Shown here piece by piece: positions 19,116 to 31,415 of a DNA stretch of 64,000 nt. The translations under genes were made by a program, and so were the position numbers. The stretch is taken from contig NZ_CP011451.1 in NCBI RefSeq assembly GCF_001007935.1, positions 1,178,001 to 1,242,000 of the forward strand. Direction: 5' to 3'. The notes below the pieces were generated by a model. The model worked only from the letters and a program-made list of their open reading frames with translations. It was not told the DNA's origin and made no database searches. The first letter of the stretch is position 1. Each line of letters begins with the position of its first letter. The stretch comes from Nitrosomonas communis. GTDB taxonomy: Bacteria; Pseudomonadota; Gammaproteobacteria; Burkholderiales; Nitrosomonadaceae.

Positions 19116-19667
19116 ATGGAGCTGGCACGTAGTTCACCATTTCGCTGCCACTTTGTGCTTTATAAAGGAAAACCTAAGGGTCGCAGCAAAATCACTTACC
19201 ATGGTGAGCGAGCACGCTCAAAACATAACGAACAATGTGCAAAGCGCGAGCGTGAACCATGGTTGCTGGCAACCTTTCTGCCAGCCACTTCAACACTGGC
19301 AAAGCAAATTGTGAAGCTCTATCGCACACGCATGCAGATCGAGGAATCATTTCGGGATGTGAAGAGCGTGCGCTTCGGTATTGGCTTCGAACTCAATGTT
19401 ACGCGCTCGGCCGACCGATTGCAGATCCTGCTATTGGTGGCCATGATTGCTACCTTTGTACTCTGGTTGCTGGGAATGACTGCGCGGCATAGCAACCGAC
19501 ATCTGCATTATCAGGCCAATACTATTAAAGATCGCCATGTCCTCTCAACTATCTACCTTGATATGAGAGTAGCCAACGATCAGCGTTTTAAGTTTCAATT
19601 GAAAGAATTGAAAACGGCAGTAATCATCTTAAACCAGGTAGTGAGTGCTCATGGCGAAGACTGGTAA
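19116..19667 (+). pseudogene. IS4-family transposase, C-terminal fragment
   Basis: 183 codons matching the C-terminal half of an IS4-type transposase. It has the YREK signature with correct spacing in YRTRMQIEESFRDVKS (Y-x2-R-x3-E-x6-K), which includes the catalytic Glu. Upstream is GERARSKHNEQCAKREREPW. The N-terminal half with the two catalytic Asp residues is missing, so the gene is dead. Confidence 0.8.
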
Positions 19668-20197
19668 TTTCGTGGGGATTCCTCAGAATCTAAAGCCTAT
19701 TTACAAGCTATAGACTACGCTTCTTTTACCTGTTTTTGCCTATTATAACAACCTCAAATATGAATTCTACATCTTATTAAGTGCTTATGCATTCGCTCGA
19801 TTATCTCTTTCTTTTTTTCGAATATATATGAAATGACACTTGGGATCTCATGTCATATACGCATATTCTAATTATCACGCATTTGATGCTCTAGTTCTTG
19901 ATCAAGCTAAAAGAATGAGGTTAACTGCCTTACACGGTTAGATCTCTAACCATTCCCCAGCATAACCGAGGAATTACTTTATCTATTCATATATCTGTTA
20001 ACTGGAGCCGTTATATTCATTCGAAAACCGATTGTAATATTAATTGAAGACTCCTCCTATTGTCGATTACCTTAACTCGCGTAAAAATAATCGTAAACTC
20101 ATTTGATTCTTATTAAATAGAGCTTAGATTAGAAATCTACCATCAGTAAAGGAAGTATTCAGCAATTTTATTGACTCCACGTTTAATCAATCATTTA
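19668..20197. other. Spacer between IS4 fragment and secA
   Basis: AT-rich, with no gene or RNA motif that I can support. It includes the secA 3' region on the minus strand. Confidence 0.4.
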
Positions 20198-22921
20198 CTA
20201 TTTAAGCTTACCATGGCAATGCTTATATTTCTTGCCGGAACCACATGGACAAGGATCATTCCGACCAACTTTAGTACTTTTGCGAACAAAAGGTTGTGGT
20301 TTTTCTTCAGAACTCTGGGATTGCTTATCTATAACTTCTTCATAAGCCGCATGGTGATATTGCATATTGCTCGAGGGAGGAGCTGTTTCGGCTACTGTTT
20401 CCACTTGTTGCTCATTCTTTATTTGAACAGTCATGAGGATTTTAGTTACTTCAATCTTAATCTCTTCAAGCATATTAGCAAATAACTCGAAGGCCTCTCG
20501 TTTATATTCCTGCTTTGGATTTTTAGCTGCATAACCACGCAAGTGAATCCCTTGCCGTAAATGATCCAATGCTGCCAGATGTTCTCGCCAATGAGTATCA
20601 AGACTATGTAACATGACTGCCCGCTCGTATTGGTGCATAAGATGACTGCCGACCATTTCTGATTTACTACGGTAAAGCACACGCGCTGCTTCCCAAACCC
20701 TTTCCAGTAAATTCTCAGCGTGCAAATCGGGTTCTTTATCTAACCACTCCTGAATTGGCAGATGAATATGATAATCGCTCGCCAATGCTTTCTCTAAACC
20801 AGAGATATCCCACTGTTCTTCTATACTCTGAGGTGGAATATGAAGATTGAAAAGATTACTGATTACACTTTCTTGAATAGCTGTTATCGTTTCTGTAATA
20901 TCTTGTTGCGCTTCTAATAATTCATTTCGCTGCTGATAAATTACTTTCCGCTGATCATTAGCAACATCGTCGAATTCAAGCAATTGTTTACGAATATCAA
21001 AGTTCCTCGCTTCAACTTTCCTCTGTGCATTCTCTATTGCTCGTGTTACCCATGGATGCTCTATTGCTTCTCCTTCAGGCATTTTAAGGCGTGTCATAAT
21101 ATTTGCCACACGGTCAGATGCGAAAATGCGCAGAAGGGGATCTTCAAGTGAGAGATAGAAACGACTAGAGCCGGAATCACCTTGCCGACCAGCACGTCCA
21201 CGCAACTGGTTGTCAATTCTACGTGATTCATGTCGTTCAGTACCTATGATATGTAATCCACCTAATTTAATTACTTCATCATGTCTCTCCTGCCATACTT
21301 TCTGTATTTCAGCGATACGCTTCGCTTTGGTTTCTTCATTGAGTGTCTCATCGGAAAGCACCCGATGAATTTCTGGCTCTGGATTACCCCCTAATACAAT
21401 ATCGGTACCCCTTCCAGCCATGTTAGTCGCGATCGTGATCATTTTGGATCGACCCGCCTGAGCAATAATATCTGCCTCACGGGCATGCTGCTTCGCATTG
21501 AGGACTTGATGCGGTAACTTTTCTTTGCTTAACAAAGAAGAAAGTAATTCATTATTTTCAATAGAAGTTGTTCCAACAAGCGTTGGCTGTCCACGTTGAT
21601 AACAATCCTTCATATCTTCCAGAATGGCTTGGTGTTTTTCTTTCATGGTACGAAAGACTTTATCCATCTTGTCTTCACGAATCATAGGACGATGTGTCGG
21701 AATAACGACCGTTTCAAGTCCATAGATTTGTTGAAATTCAAAAGCTTCGGTGTCTGCTGTGCCTGTCATGCCAGCGAGCTTGTGGTACATACGAAAATAA
21801 TTTTGAAACGTGATCGAAGCAAGTGTCTGATTTTCTTTTTGAATAGGAACATTTTCTTTTGCTTCAACAGATTGATGCAGACCTTCTGACCATCGCCGCC
21901 CTGACATTAAGCGACCAGTAAATTCGTCAACGATAATAACTTCGTTATTTTGCACCACATAATGCTGATCACGGTGATAGAGGGCGTGCGCACGTAATGC
22001 AGCATTGAGATGATGAATCAAATTGATATTGGCCGGATCATACAAGCTTGTCCCAGCCGCTAGTAAGCCAGCCTTAGCAAGCAATTTCTCGGCATGCTCA
22101 AAACCTTCCTCACTCAATAATACCTGTTGAGATTTCTCATCCACACTATAGTCACCAGGACCTTTCTCTATTTGCTGTCGGGTAAGTTCAGGTATTAACG
22201 TATTGATACGCACATAAATCTCAGTATCGCCTTCTGCCTGGCCTGATATGATTAATGGAGTACGCGCCTCATCGATCAAAATTGAATCGACTTCATCGAC
22301 AATTGCAAAATTAAGCATACGCTGTACCCGCTCAGCAGGGTGGCTAACCATGTTGTCGCGCAAATAATCAAAACCATACTCATTATTAGTGCCATAGGTA
22401 ATATCAGCAGCATAAGCAGCCTGTTTGGTATCTTGCGCCATTTGGGAAGTAATTACACCAACCGACAAACCTAGAAATTGGTATATTTTCCCCATCCAGC
22501 CAGCATCACGAGTGGCAAGGTAATCGTTTACAGTCACAATATGCACTCCCTGCCCCGTCACGGCGTTAAGATAGGCAGGCAGGGTGGCCATTAATGTTTT
22601 ACCCTCGCCAGTACGCATCTCAGCAATTTTCCCATCATGTAACACCATTCCGCCAATCAGTTGCACATCAAAATGACGCATTCCCAACACTCGCTTGCCT
22701 GCTTCCCGCACTACTGCGAATGCATCGGGTAATAACGCATCAAGCGTTTCGCCATTGGAAATCCGTTGCTTGAATTCATGAGTCTTGCCGCATAGATCAG
22801 TATCAGATAAAGGTGCAATAGTTGATTCTAGTTCATTGATAACACGCACGATTTCAGAATATTGTTTGATTAAGCGGTCATTGCGGCTACCAAAAATCCT
22901 TTTAAGCAAATTGTTTAACAT
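20198..22921 (-). CDS. secA: SecA, preprotein translocase ATPase
   Basis: 907 residues, normal length. SecA drives exported proteins through SecYEG using ATP. Visible parts are Walker A in [17 protein letters not shown] (about 102-109), [13 protein letters not shown], the DEAD-like [19 protein letters not shown], the preprotein cross-linking domain, the motif VI segment [21 protein letters not shown], the helical scaffold, and a C-terminal zinc tail ([16 protein letters not shown]) that binds SecB and lipids. The gene is isolated: spacers of over 500 bases lie on each side. Confidence 0.97.
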   Translation of the reverse strand: MLNNLLKRIFGSRNDRLIKQYSEIVRVINELESTIAPLSDTDLCGKTHEFKQRISNGETLDALLPDAFAVVREAGKRVLGMRHFDVQLIGGMVLHDGKIAEMRTGEGKTLMATLPAYLNAVTGQGVHIVTVNDYLATRDAGWMGKIYQFLGLSVGVITSQMAQDTKQAAYAADITYGTNNEYGFDYLRDNMVSHPAERVQRMLNFAIVDEVDSILIDEARTPLIISGQAEGDTEIYVRINTLIPELTRQQIEKGPGDYSVDEKSQQVLLSEEGFEHAEKLLAKAGLLAAGTSLYDPANINLIHHLNAALRAHALYHRDQHYVVQNNEVIIVDEFTGRLMSGRRWSEGLHQSVEAKENVPIQKENQTLASITFQNYFRMYHKLAGMTGTADTEAFEFQQIYGLETVVIPTHRPMIREDKMDKVFRTMKEKHQAILEDMKDCYQRGQPTLVGTTSIENNELLSSLLSKEKLPHQVLNAKQHAREADIIAQAGRSKMITIATNMAGRGTDIVLGGNPEPEIHRVLSDETLNEETKAKRIAEIQKVWQERHDEVIKLGGLHIIGTERHESRRIDNQLRGRAGRQGDSGSSRFYLSLEDPLLRIFASDRVANIMTRLKMPEGEAIEHPWVTRAIENAQRKVEARNFDIRKQLLEFDDVANDQRKVIYQQRNELLEAQQDITETITAIQESVISNLFNLHIPPQSIEEQWDISGLEKALASDYHIHLPIQEWLDKEPDLHAENLLERVWEAARVLYRSKSEMVGSHLMHQYERAVMLHSLDTHWREHLAALDHLRQGIHLRGYAAKNPKQEYKREAFELFANMLEEIKIEVTKILMTVQIKNEQQVETVAETAPPSSNMQYHHAAYEEVIDKQSQSSEEKPQPFVRKSTKVGRNDPCPCGSGKKYKHCHGKLK

Positions 22922-24027
22922 AAAATATTTAGTTTTTTAATTTGAATCAATTAATCACGAAAAATCTTTATATTTCTGACATTCCAGTGGAGATTAGAAA
23001 AAAATAACAAGATAATTTTTACCTTACTTTTTATGACAAAGTCCCAAAAATGTATTGAATTTATTAATTATTTATCATTCACTAGATTTCCAAAGATGGA
23101 ATAAAGAATCTATCTATTTTTAAGAATTTAAAAATGAACCATAAAAGGGATTGATTTTATATTTCCCTTTGGATTCAGAATTAAGTTCTCACAAAGAAGA
23201 ACGGTTAATTTTTTACTCTAATAGTCTCTGAGATTATCTATTCATCAAATACACTCACCGCTGCCGGTAAAATTCATGACACACATTGTCTATAGTCAAA
23301 ATACTCTCATCTTATCATACTCAAAATAGCAGTCAGTGGAATCAAATGATATGACGCCCTGAAACACATAAATTATGTCTTTGTAGAAAATGAAAATTTT
23401 AATGATTTTTCGTTTTATTACATTTCATCTTGCTCATGAGAGATTACTATATCTAAATGACAATGCAATACATGCCACCTTATCGCACAATATCACCGAA
23501 ATGAATAAACAACTCTTTTAGAATTACACCAAACTATAAGGCTGATGATGATATCTTGGCAGTGTTAACAAACCCATTTTTTTATTATTAGCATATTGAG
23601 GTTGAATTGATATTTAGCCTTCCCTATACGTTCCTGAGATATTGAGTATCCGTGTTGTCACGAATCTAATTCCATTTCCAAATCAAAACTGATTTTGTCG
23701 GCTTCAACTTGCCGTATGATTGATACTGTCTACAACTCGCATTCGAGTCATTTTTGGTTTGGAAATGGAATCAGATTCGTAGTGACCATTCTTAGAACTA
23801 AGCCACATCGGATTAACATTTGAATTCTCATCAAATACTTATTGTAGAAACAAATTTGTACCTAGTTCTCAAGCTTGATAGCAGAATGCTTATCACCATA
23901 ATTTGCTTACAATTCAGCAGCTTATAAATATAAATAAAGATGGAAGAATGAGATATATACTTTTCTATAGCTTATTTGCAGGTCATATAGCAACTTAGAT
24001 ATTTCTTACCGTACCAATCATTTCAGA
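22922..24027. other. Long intergenic stretch upstream of secA
   Basis: About 1.1 kb, AT-rich, with no gene that I can support. It holds MITE copy 3 (23669-23771) and must contain the secA promoter. No tRNA or recognised RNA structure was seen. Confidence 0.5.
23669..23771 (+). repeat. MITE-like repeat, copy 3
   Basis: 103 bp with almost perfect terminal inverted repeats (ATTCCATTTCCAAATCAAAA facing TTTGGTTTGGAAATGGAAT). The flanks add an outer inverted repeat (ACGAATCT left, AGATTCGT right), so the total palindrome is longer here than in the other copies. Confidence 0.88.
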
Positions 24028-24405
24028 TTATTTTAATTTCTCGTTGGTATATGGCTTACAATAAACCCTTGCAGGAAAAGCTTCACTGCGACGCGAGTTT
24101 TTAATTACATCTCCCCCATTTTTTATACAAGCCATTGTTGACTTATCAAGGCTAGCAAAATATTCATTAGTACCAGGTGGTGAAGATATGGGAGCCACTT
24201 GCTCTCGGATTTTTTTGCAAGTTTCTGGCTCATCTTCTACAATCTTATCAGTAGTCATTGGGGGTAATGAGCATAAACGACACGGATCACCTACACAAAG
24301 ACATCCCTTGCATGATGCTTGTACCAAAGTAGCTAATGAGCATAAAAAGATACTTGATACTAGCAAGATTAATACTCGCATTAAATTAACTAGTTTTAGT
24401 TTCAC
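24028..24405 (-). CDS. Secreted cysteine-rich hypothetical protein
   Basis: 125 residues with an N-terminal signal peptide (hydrophobic LMRVLILLVSSIFLCSLATLV, cut near residue 30). The Cys-rich start of the mature part, SCKGCLCVGDPCRLCSLPP, has five Cys in 14 residues, and three more lie downstream. Such clustering suggests disulfides or metal binding. The GTG at 24405 has GGAG 8 nt upstream and is preferred to the ATG nine codons later. I do not recognise the family. It has no operon partner. Confidence 0.6.
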   Translation of the reverse strand: MKLKLVNLMRVLILLVSSIFLCSLATLVQASCKGCLCVGDPCRLCSLPPMTTDKIVEDEPETCKKIREQVAPISSPPGTNEYFASLDKSTMACIKNGGDVIKNSRRSEAFPARVYCKPYTNEKLK

Positions 24406-24772
24406 AAAATATTCTCCAAAATTAAAATCTAAAAATAATGCTTTGCACTTTTTCTTCCTTAATTTCTGCGGAAACTACTTCAATATACTGCGGTAACCAA
24501 TATCGTTTATGATCAAACATAAGAGGCTGAACAAATAAACAACAATCGCTAGAAAACAAATCGATACAATAAATAAATGGATGAATGGTAATATATTTTC
24601 ACCAAATGTCGCTGAAGCTGAACAGGAACTCTAAATAGCTTAGAAAAAATTGAAAGAAACAAAAACGAGAATAGAATCATCGAAAAAGAAGTGAGATGAG
24701 TTCTCCAATACACTCGTTCAAGAATGAAGAAGACGAAAAAACAAATGATAAAAATGAATACAAAGATTAAGA
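24406..24772. other. Spacer upstream of the Cys-rich gene, downstream of purA
   Basis: AT-rich; no gene, terminator or RNA motif that I can support with confidence. Confidence 0.4.
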
Positions 24773-26086
<1,314 letters not shown>

Positions 26087-26120
26087 TCAGGATTCCTTCA
26101 TCTTGATGTATATGGACAAT

Positions 26121-27293
26121 TTATATTCCCACTACCTGCCATACGCCATTGTGCAAGATAATCTTCCTGTCATAGTAGAGGGTGTTTTCTTTGTTTTCAC
26201 TTCCAGGTAACTCTGTTATAACGATATGACCATCATTTCTCAACTGCTCAATTATTTTTTCCAGTGCTTTATCATCTTTTGCGTAAGGGGCTAGGATCCC
26301 TTTAGAGCATGTGTCTGATCTGACTAACCTCGATAATTCCCGCAAATCTATACTGAAGCCTGTAGCCGGCCTTGCTCTTCCAAACGCTTTGCCTATTTCA
26401 TCATATCTTCCTCCCAACGCTATTGCGTTAGCGCTTCCTGGCGTATAAGCAGCAAATACCATCCCTGTGTGATAATGATAACCACGTAAATCCGATAAAT
26501 CGAAAGTGATGGTATCGACAAATTCTTTTAGCTCTTCCTCAACCATTTCAAGCTGATCCAGCGCATTTTCAATTTCTGGATAACTAGGGAGCATTTTACG
26601 AGCGTGTGCTAGTATTTTTTTGCTACCATATAATTCCGGAAGAAGCATCAGAGCATCTCGAATAGGCTTATCCAGCCGTTTATCAAGCCCAGTACACAGG
26701 AGCTCCTTCAGAGCAGCTGTATCTTTGGCTTGTAATAGATTGTATAAATCTGCTTCAAACTCCGAGAGAGCCCCTGAATCCTTAATCAAGCTTCTGACAA
26801 TAGCGACATGACCCAGGTCGAGATGAATTTTGTCAATTCCAGATACTGCAAGACACTTCAACATTAAACATTGGATCTCAAGATCACTTTCCAGACCAGA
26901 GTGACCATATAATTCTGCACCAATCTGGAAGGGTTCGCGTGTACGTGTTATTTCACAAGGAACAGTGTGTAACACGCTGTTTGCATAGCAAAGACGAGTC
27001 ACTCCTTCATCATTCAGTAAATGTGCATCTATACGTGCAGTTTGGGGTGTACTATCTGCGCGCAATCCCATCATTCTTCCGCTTAATTGATCTAGCACCT
27101 TAAACATGTGCAGATCCATGTCACTTCCACTACCTGACAATAATGATTCCACATATTCTAATAATGGGGGAATAACAAACTGATAGCCATGCACAATCAG
27201 TAAATCCAAAATGCAGCGACGCATTTTTTCGATACGTAATGCCTCGGACGGTAGAACATCTTCGACATATTCAGGAAGAAGCCAATTACGCAT
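26121..27293 (-). CDS. hisZ: HisZ, regulatory subunit of ATP phosphoribosyltransferase
   Basis: 390 residues resembling histidyl-tRNA synthetase but without aminoacylation function. HisZ pairs with the short form of HisG to make the first enzyme of histidine synthesis, and mediates feedback. The N-terminal WLLPEYVEDVLPSEALRIE and the class II motifs (LRADSTPQTARIDAHLL and LRGYHYHTGMVFAAY) are HisZ-type. Loss of the tRNA-synthetase histidine motif in its usual form fits HisZ. It is followed by purA, the usual betaproteobacterial order. Confidence 0.94.
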   Translation of the reverse strand: MRNWLLPEYVEDVLPSEALRIEKMRRCILDLLIVHGYQFVIPPLLEYVESLLSGSGSDMDLHMFKVLDQLSGRMMGLRADSTPQTARIDAHLLNDEGVTRLCYANSVLHTVPCEITRTREPFQIGAELYGHSGLESDLEIQCLMLKCLAVSGIDKIHLDLGHVAIVRSLIKDSGALSEFEADLYNLLQAKDTAALKELLCTGLDKRLDKPIRDALMLLPELYGSKKILAHARKMLPSYPEIENALDQLEMVEEELKEFVDTITFDLSDLRGYHYHTGMVFAAYTPGSANAIALGGRYDEIGKAFGRARPATGFSIDLRELSRLVRSDTCSKGILAPYAKDDKALEKIIEQLRNDGHIVITELPGSENKENTLYYDRKIILHNGVWQVVGI

Positions 27294-27359
27294 TCTAATA
27301 ATGATTTAGGAGCCGCTTAATTTATGAGCTGCTAGAAAAAAAGAGGATGTTTTAAGAAT

Positions 27360-27545
27360 TCAATTCACTAAATAGAGCAGTATTAATCCTATTACCATTG
27401 ACGTTAATCCAATGAATCGAATCTGATTATCTTCCAATTCAACAAGTTTTCTAAAACTATCACGCCAAGCATTAGGAAATGTAAAAGGAAGAATACCTTC
27501 CAATACCAACATTAATGCAATGGCCATCAGGAAGGTATCCCACAT
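27360..27545 (-). CDS. DUF2065 small membrane protein (YjeT-like)
   Basis: 61 residues with two membrane helices (about 5-22 and 43-60) around a short loop containing AWRDSFRKLVELEDNQIRFI. This matches the DUF2065/YjeT family commonly found between hflC and hisZ or purA. Function is unknown; a link to the HflKC membrane complex is only suggested by position. Confidence 0.85.
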   Translation of the reverse strand: MWDTFLMAIALMLVLEGILPFTFPNAWRDSFRKLVELEDNQIRFIGLTSMVIGLILLYLVN

Positions 27546-27666
27546 ACAACAGTATCTCCAGCTAACTTTTTGATAATATTACGTTTTCTATGAGGTTATT
27601 CACTTTCCCAGATCAATTTTTTATAAAAATCAAGAAAATACTATTCAGAATAACTTAACCTAACTT

Positions 27667-28554
27667 CTATTTTTTATTTGCTGAACTATTTTCTGGATTA
27701 TTCAAATATTTAAAAAATTCTGAGCTGGGTTCAAGTACTAACATATCCTGCTTGTCCTTAAAGGATTTTTTATAGGCTTCCAAGCTACGATAGAACGTAT
27801 AAAATTCAGGACTCTTTTCAAAGGTACCTGCATAGATTGCAGCAGCCTGACCATCACCTTCCCCCATGATTGTCTGAGCTTCACGATAAGCTTCAGCCAA
27901 TATCACTTCACGTTGCCGATCAGCATCTGCACGGATCTTTTCAGCTTCTGCAGCGCCAGTTGAACGTAACTCATTGGCTACTCGTTTTCGTTCAGCTTCC
28001 ATTCTGCGATAGACTGACTCGCTAACCTCTTGGGGTAAATCAACACGCTTCAAACGTACATCCACCACTTCAACACCGATTTTTTTTGCATCCACATTTG
28101 CTTTCTGGCGCATAATTTCCATAATTCTATCACGCTCACCAGAAACAACTTCATGCACTGTGCGGTTACCAAACTCGTCACGCATACTTGAATTTACGGT
28201 TTGTGCCAATCGAGTCCGTGCCAGTGCCTCATCTCCTCGTACACTGATATAGTATTGCCTCACGTCAACGATACGCCATTTCACGAAAAAATCTACCAGA
28301 ACGTTCTTCTTTTCTGAAGTAATAAAGCGTTCCGGTTCTTCTGTATCCAAGGTAAGTATGCGCGAATCAAAGTAACGTACATTCTGTGCTACCGGGATCT
28401 TGAAATACAACCCGGGAGAAGTTTTTACATCAACGACTTCTCCTAGTTGAAATAAAATTGCTTGCTCGCGCTCATCAACAATAAATAATGCAGAAGTTGA
28501 TATTAAAACTAGTACAGCGACTATAACCGATAATATTGATGATAGTTTTCCCAT
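27667..28554 (-). CDS. hflC: HflC, membrane protease modulator
   Basis: 295-residue SPFH/band-7 protein. HflC with HflK forms a large periplasm-facing cage around the FtsH protease and controls its access to membrane substrates. It has an N-terminal membrane helix (about 6-26), then VDEREQAILFQLGEVV, the SPFH core, and a long helical arm (RRMEAERKRVANELRSTGAA). It starts one base after the hflK stop. Confidence 0.95.
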   Translation of the reverse strand: MGKLSSILSVIVAVLVLISTSALFIVDEREQAILFQLGEVVDVKTSPGLYFKIPVAQNVRYFDSRILTLDTEEPERFITSEKKNVLVDFFVKWRIVDVRQYYISVRGDEALARTRLAQTVNSSMRDEFGNRTVHEVVSGERDRIMEIMRQKANVDAKKIGVEVVDVRLKRVDLPQEVSESVYRRMEAERKRVANELRSTGAAEAEKIRADADRQREVILAEAYREAQTIMGEGDGQAAAIYAGTFEKSPEFYTFYRSLEAYKKSFKDKQDMLVLEPSSEFFKYLNNPENSSANKK

Positions 28555-28555
28555 T

Positions 28556-29731
28556 TTATCTTACCTCCCGTTCACGAGTACGAAATGATTCCCGTGTGCG
28601 CGTGCTCACATCAGGAACTTCTGGAGCTATTTGCGTGGGCGTCGTTGTCACGGATGGTTTCGAAGCGACTCCATCCGTCTGCATCAACTTATCCAGTGGT
28701 AAATACAACAAGTTGCTACCACTTTTTTGATCAATCAGAATCTTACTCGTGTTGGAAAGCACCTGCTGCATCATATCTAAATATAGACGATCGCGTGTCA
28801 CGACTGGTGCTTTACTATATTCGACAAAAATCTTCTCAAAGCGGCTGACATCACCCTCTGCACTAGAAATAACACGCTGCTGATATCCCCCTGCCTCTTC
28901 CAGTAAGCGCGCCGCAGCACCTCTTGCTCTAGGAATTACATCGTTGGCATAAGCCTGCCCTTCATTACGTTGCCGCTCTCTATCCTGACCAGCCTTAACC
29001 GCATCATCGAATGCTGCCTGCACCTGTTCAGGTGGCTGCGCATTCTGCATCGTTACTCTACTGATAGTAATGCCTATCCGATAGCGATCCAGAATAGTTT
29101 GCATTATTTCTGTTGCGCGGGCGGCGACTGCCTCACGTCCTTCGTACAATACAAAATCCATTTTGCTTTTTCCGATAACTTCACGAATAGCCGTTTCCGC
29201 GATTTGCAGCACGGCGTTATCAGGTTCACGATTATTAAACAAGAAATTCTCAGGATTATTTAAAATGTATTGAACAGCAAACTGAATATCAATAATGTTT
29301 TCATCATCGGTCAACATCAGCGATTCTTTTAGCACCTTGCTTCTGACATTATTCCGATAGCCAATTTCTATCGTGCGCACTTGACTGACGTTGACATTTT
29401 CCACTCTCTCAATCGGATAAGGTATATGCCAATTCAACCCAGCTTGGGTAGTATCAACATGTTTGCCAAAGCGAAGTACGACGCCGCGTTGACCCTCATC
29501 TACAATGTACAAACCGCTGGCAGCCCAAACAATTGACAGCAAGACGATAATGACTATGATATTACCACTACTATGTTTTTTTGGGCTCTCTCCTTCAGGA
29601 CCATCATCACCCCCGCCCTTCCGGCCAAAAAGCTCATTAATTCTTTTGCTGATATTACGCAGCACATCATCCAGATCTGGAGGGCTAGAATTGCCTTTTC
29701 TTTTTCCCCATTGAGGATCATTTAATCCCAT
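28556..29731 (-). CDS. hflK: HflK, membrane protease modulator
   Basis: 391-residue partner of HflC. A Gly-rich cytoplasmic N-terminus (FGRKGGGDDGPEGESPKK) precedes a membrane helix (about 56-74), then VDEGQRGVVLRFGKHV, the SPFH domain and a coiled arm (RERQRNEGQAYANDVIPRAR). The C-terminal tail is Ser/Thr-rich. Its start overlaps the hflX stop by 14 nt, indicating coupled translation. Confidence 0.95.
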   Translation of the reverse strand: MGLNDPQWGKRKGNSSPPDLDDVLRNISKRINELFGRKGGGDDGPEGESPKKHSSGNIIVIIVLLSIVWAASGLYIVDEGQRGVVLRFGKHVDTTQAGLNWHIPYPIERVENVNVSQVRTIEIGYRNNVRSKVLKESLMLTDDENIIDIQFAVQYILNNPENFLFNNREPDNAVLQIAETAIREVIGKSKMDFVLYEGREAVAARATEIMQTILDRYRIGITISRVTMQNAQPPEQVQAAFDDAVKAGQDRERQRNEGQAYANDVIPRARGAAARLLEEAGGYQQRVISSAEGDVSRFEKIFVEYSKAPVVTRDRLYLDMMQQVLSNTSKILIDQKSGSNLLYLPLDKLMQTDGVASKPSVTTTPTQIAPEVPDVSTRTRESFRTREREVR

Positions 29732-30929
29732 GATAATTTAATCCTTCCTCTCGTTCTAAAAAAGGTGTAGCACTGCTATCGTTCACTTTCCCAACTTCCA
29801 AGAAGCTCTCTCTTAAATCTACAGAATTCTGGGCAATGGCTTCTGCCAGAGCCAATTTAACAAATTCTAACCCATCGCCGGTCTTAGCACTTAACCGAAT
29901 AGACATTATTCTACCATACTCATCCCGCACATAATTTGCAGTCCTGCTTGATTCGGCACAATCAATTTTATTGAATACCAAAATTTGTGGAATACTTTCT
30001 GCACCAATTTCTTTAAGTAGTTTGTTTACTTCTGCAATATGTTCATTACGCGATGGGTCAGCCGCATCAACCACATGTAAAAGCATATCAGCTTGCACTG
30101 TCTCTTCCAACGTAGCACGAAACGCAGCAACCAAAGTGTGAGGCAATCCACGAATAAAGCCAACCGTATCCGAAATAACCACTTCCCCGCACTTTGGAAT
30201 AAATAATTTACGTGTCGTCGTATCTAGCGTAGCAAACAACTGATCAGCTGCATAGGTCTGAGAACGCGTTAGATTATTGAATAAAGTTGACTTCCCGGCA
30301 TTAGTATAACCAACAATCGATACTGACATTACCTTAGTGCGCTGCCTCGCACGTCGCTGGGTTCCTCGTTGGCGTTGCAGTTTTATGAGTTTCTCTCTCA
30401 AAAATTTAACCCTCTTGGCCAGTAAGCGCCGGTCTGTTTCAAGCTGTGTTTCACCCGGTCCGCGCAAACCAATCCCCCCTTTTTGTCGCTCCAAGTGAGT
30501 CCACCCTCGTACTAACCGTGATGCCAGATGTTCTAGCTGAGCAAGCTCAACTTGTAGTTTACCTTCACGGCTTTTAGCACGCTGTGCAAAAATATCAAGA
30601 ATTAAACTTGTGCGATCAATAACGCGACACTGCAGCCGCTCAGTTAGATTCCGCTGCTGTATTGGGGAAAGATCATGATTGAATATTACCAGTGATGCAC
30701 TAGTCTGGCTTAAAACCTGGTAAATTTCGTCTAATTTACCACTGCCAACAAAAGTCGCAGGATCAGGGCGCGAGCGCTTTCCTTCCACGACAGCCAGGAC
30801 TATAAGCTGGTCACTTATAGCAAGCTGACGCAACTCTTCCAAGCTCTCTTTATCACTATCGCCTAGATTGAGCCCAACTAAGATAGCAATGTTATTCTTT
30901 TCTGCTTTTAGTTCTGTGTGATTAATCAT
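29718..30929 (-). CDS. hflX: HflX, ribosome-associated GTPase
   Basis: 403 residues from the ATG at 30929, which overlaps the hfq stop as ATGATTAA; an in-frame start seven codons upstream is less likely. HflX binds the 50S subunit and splits stalled or heat-damaged ribosomes. The N-terminal domain has [12 protein letters not shown] and the loop segment [18 protein letters not shown]. The GTPase domain has G1 [10 protein letters not shown]3 DTVGFI and G4 NKID. The C-terminal domain is short. Confidence 0.95.
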   Translation of the reverse strand: MINHTELKAEKNNIAILVGLNLGDSDKESLEELRQLAISDQLIVLAVVEGKRSRPDPATFVGSGKLDEIYQVLSQTSASLVIFNHDLSPIQQRNLTERLQCRVIDRTSLILDIFAQRAKSREGKLQVELAQLEHLASRLVRGWTHLERQKGGIGLRGPGETQLETDRRLLAKRVKFLREKLIKLQRQRGTQRRARQRTKVMSVSIVGYTNAGKSTLFNNLTRSQTYAADQLFATLDTTTRKLFIPKCGEVVISDTVGFIRGLPHTLVAAFRATLEETVQADMLLHVVDAADPSRNEHIAEVNKLLKEIGAESIPQILVFNKIDCAESSRTANYVRDEYGRIMSIRLSAKTGDGLEFVKLALAEAIAQNSVDLRESFLEVGKVNDSSATPFLEREEGLNYHGIK

Positions 30930-31167
30930 CACGTACAGCTGGTGCTTCAATTGGAAAAGTCACAGCCCTGGCTGGAACGACTGTAGAGATCGCGTGTTTA
31001 TATACCATTTGTGTAACTGAATTTTTTAATAACACAACATATTGATCAAATGAATCAATATGTCCTTGTAACTTAATACCATTGACCAAGTAAATAGATA
31101 CTGGAATATGCTCCTTCCGGAGGATATTTAAAAATGGATCTTGCAACAACTGCCCCTTAGCACTCAT
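30922..31167 (-). CDS. hfq: Hfq, RNA chaperone
   Basis: 81 residues from the ATG at 31167, which has GGGAGGG upstream and gives the family start [14 protein letters not shown]. Hfq forms a hexameric ring that pairs small RNAs with mRNAs. The Sm1 segment ([20 protein letters not shown]) and Sm2 motif ([12 protein letters not shown]) are intact. The C-terminal tail is short, as in other betaproteobacteria. It is the first gene of its cluster. Confidence 0.96.
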   Translation of the reverse strand: MSAKGQLLQDPFLNILRKEHIPVSIYLVNGIKLQGHIDSFDQYVVLLKNSVTQMVYKHAISTVVPARAVTFPIEAPAVRDD

Positions 31168-31415
31168 GAACAACCCTCCCTGTTTTTTTCCAATTATCTC
31201 TAATTATAATTATTAGATATGAGACTCTACTTTATTTTTTTAAGTGGACCATCTGCGCCCAACAGGATCATCATCGAAAGACTCAAATAGAAGAATAAGA
31301 TATTGCAACTGGATATTAACAAATGCAAGGAGTATATTAGAAAAAAAATTTAAATACTCAGTTTAGCAAATAAAATTTATGCAAATGAGGACTAAGCTTA
31401 TCGGAATTTAGGCAA

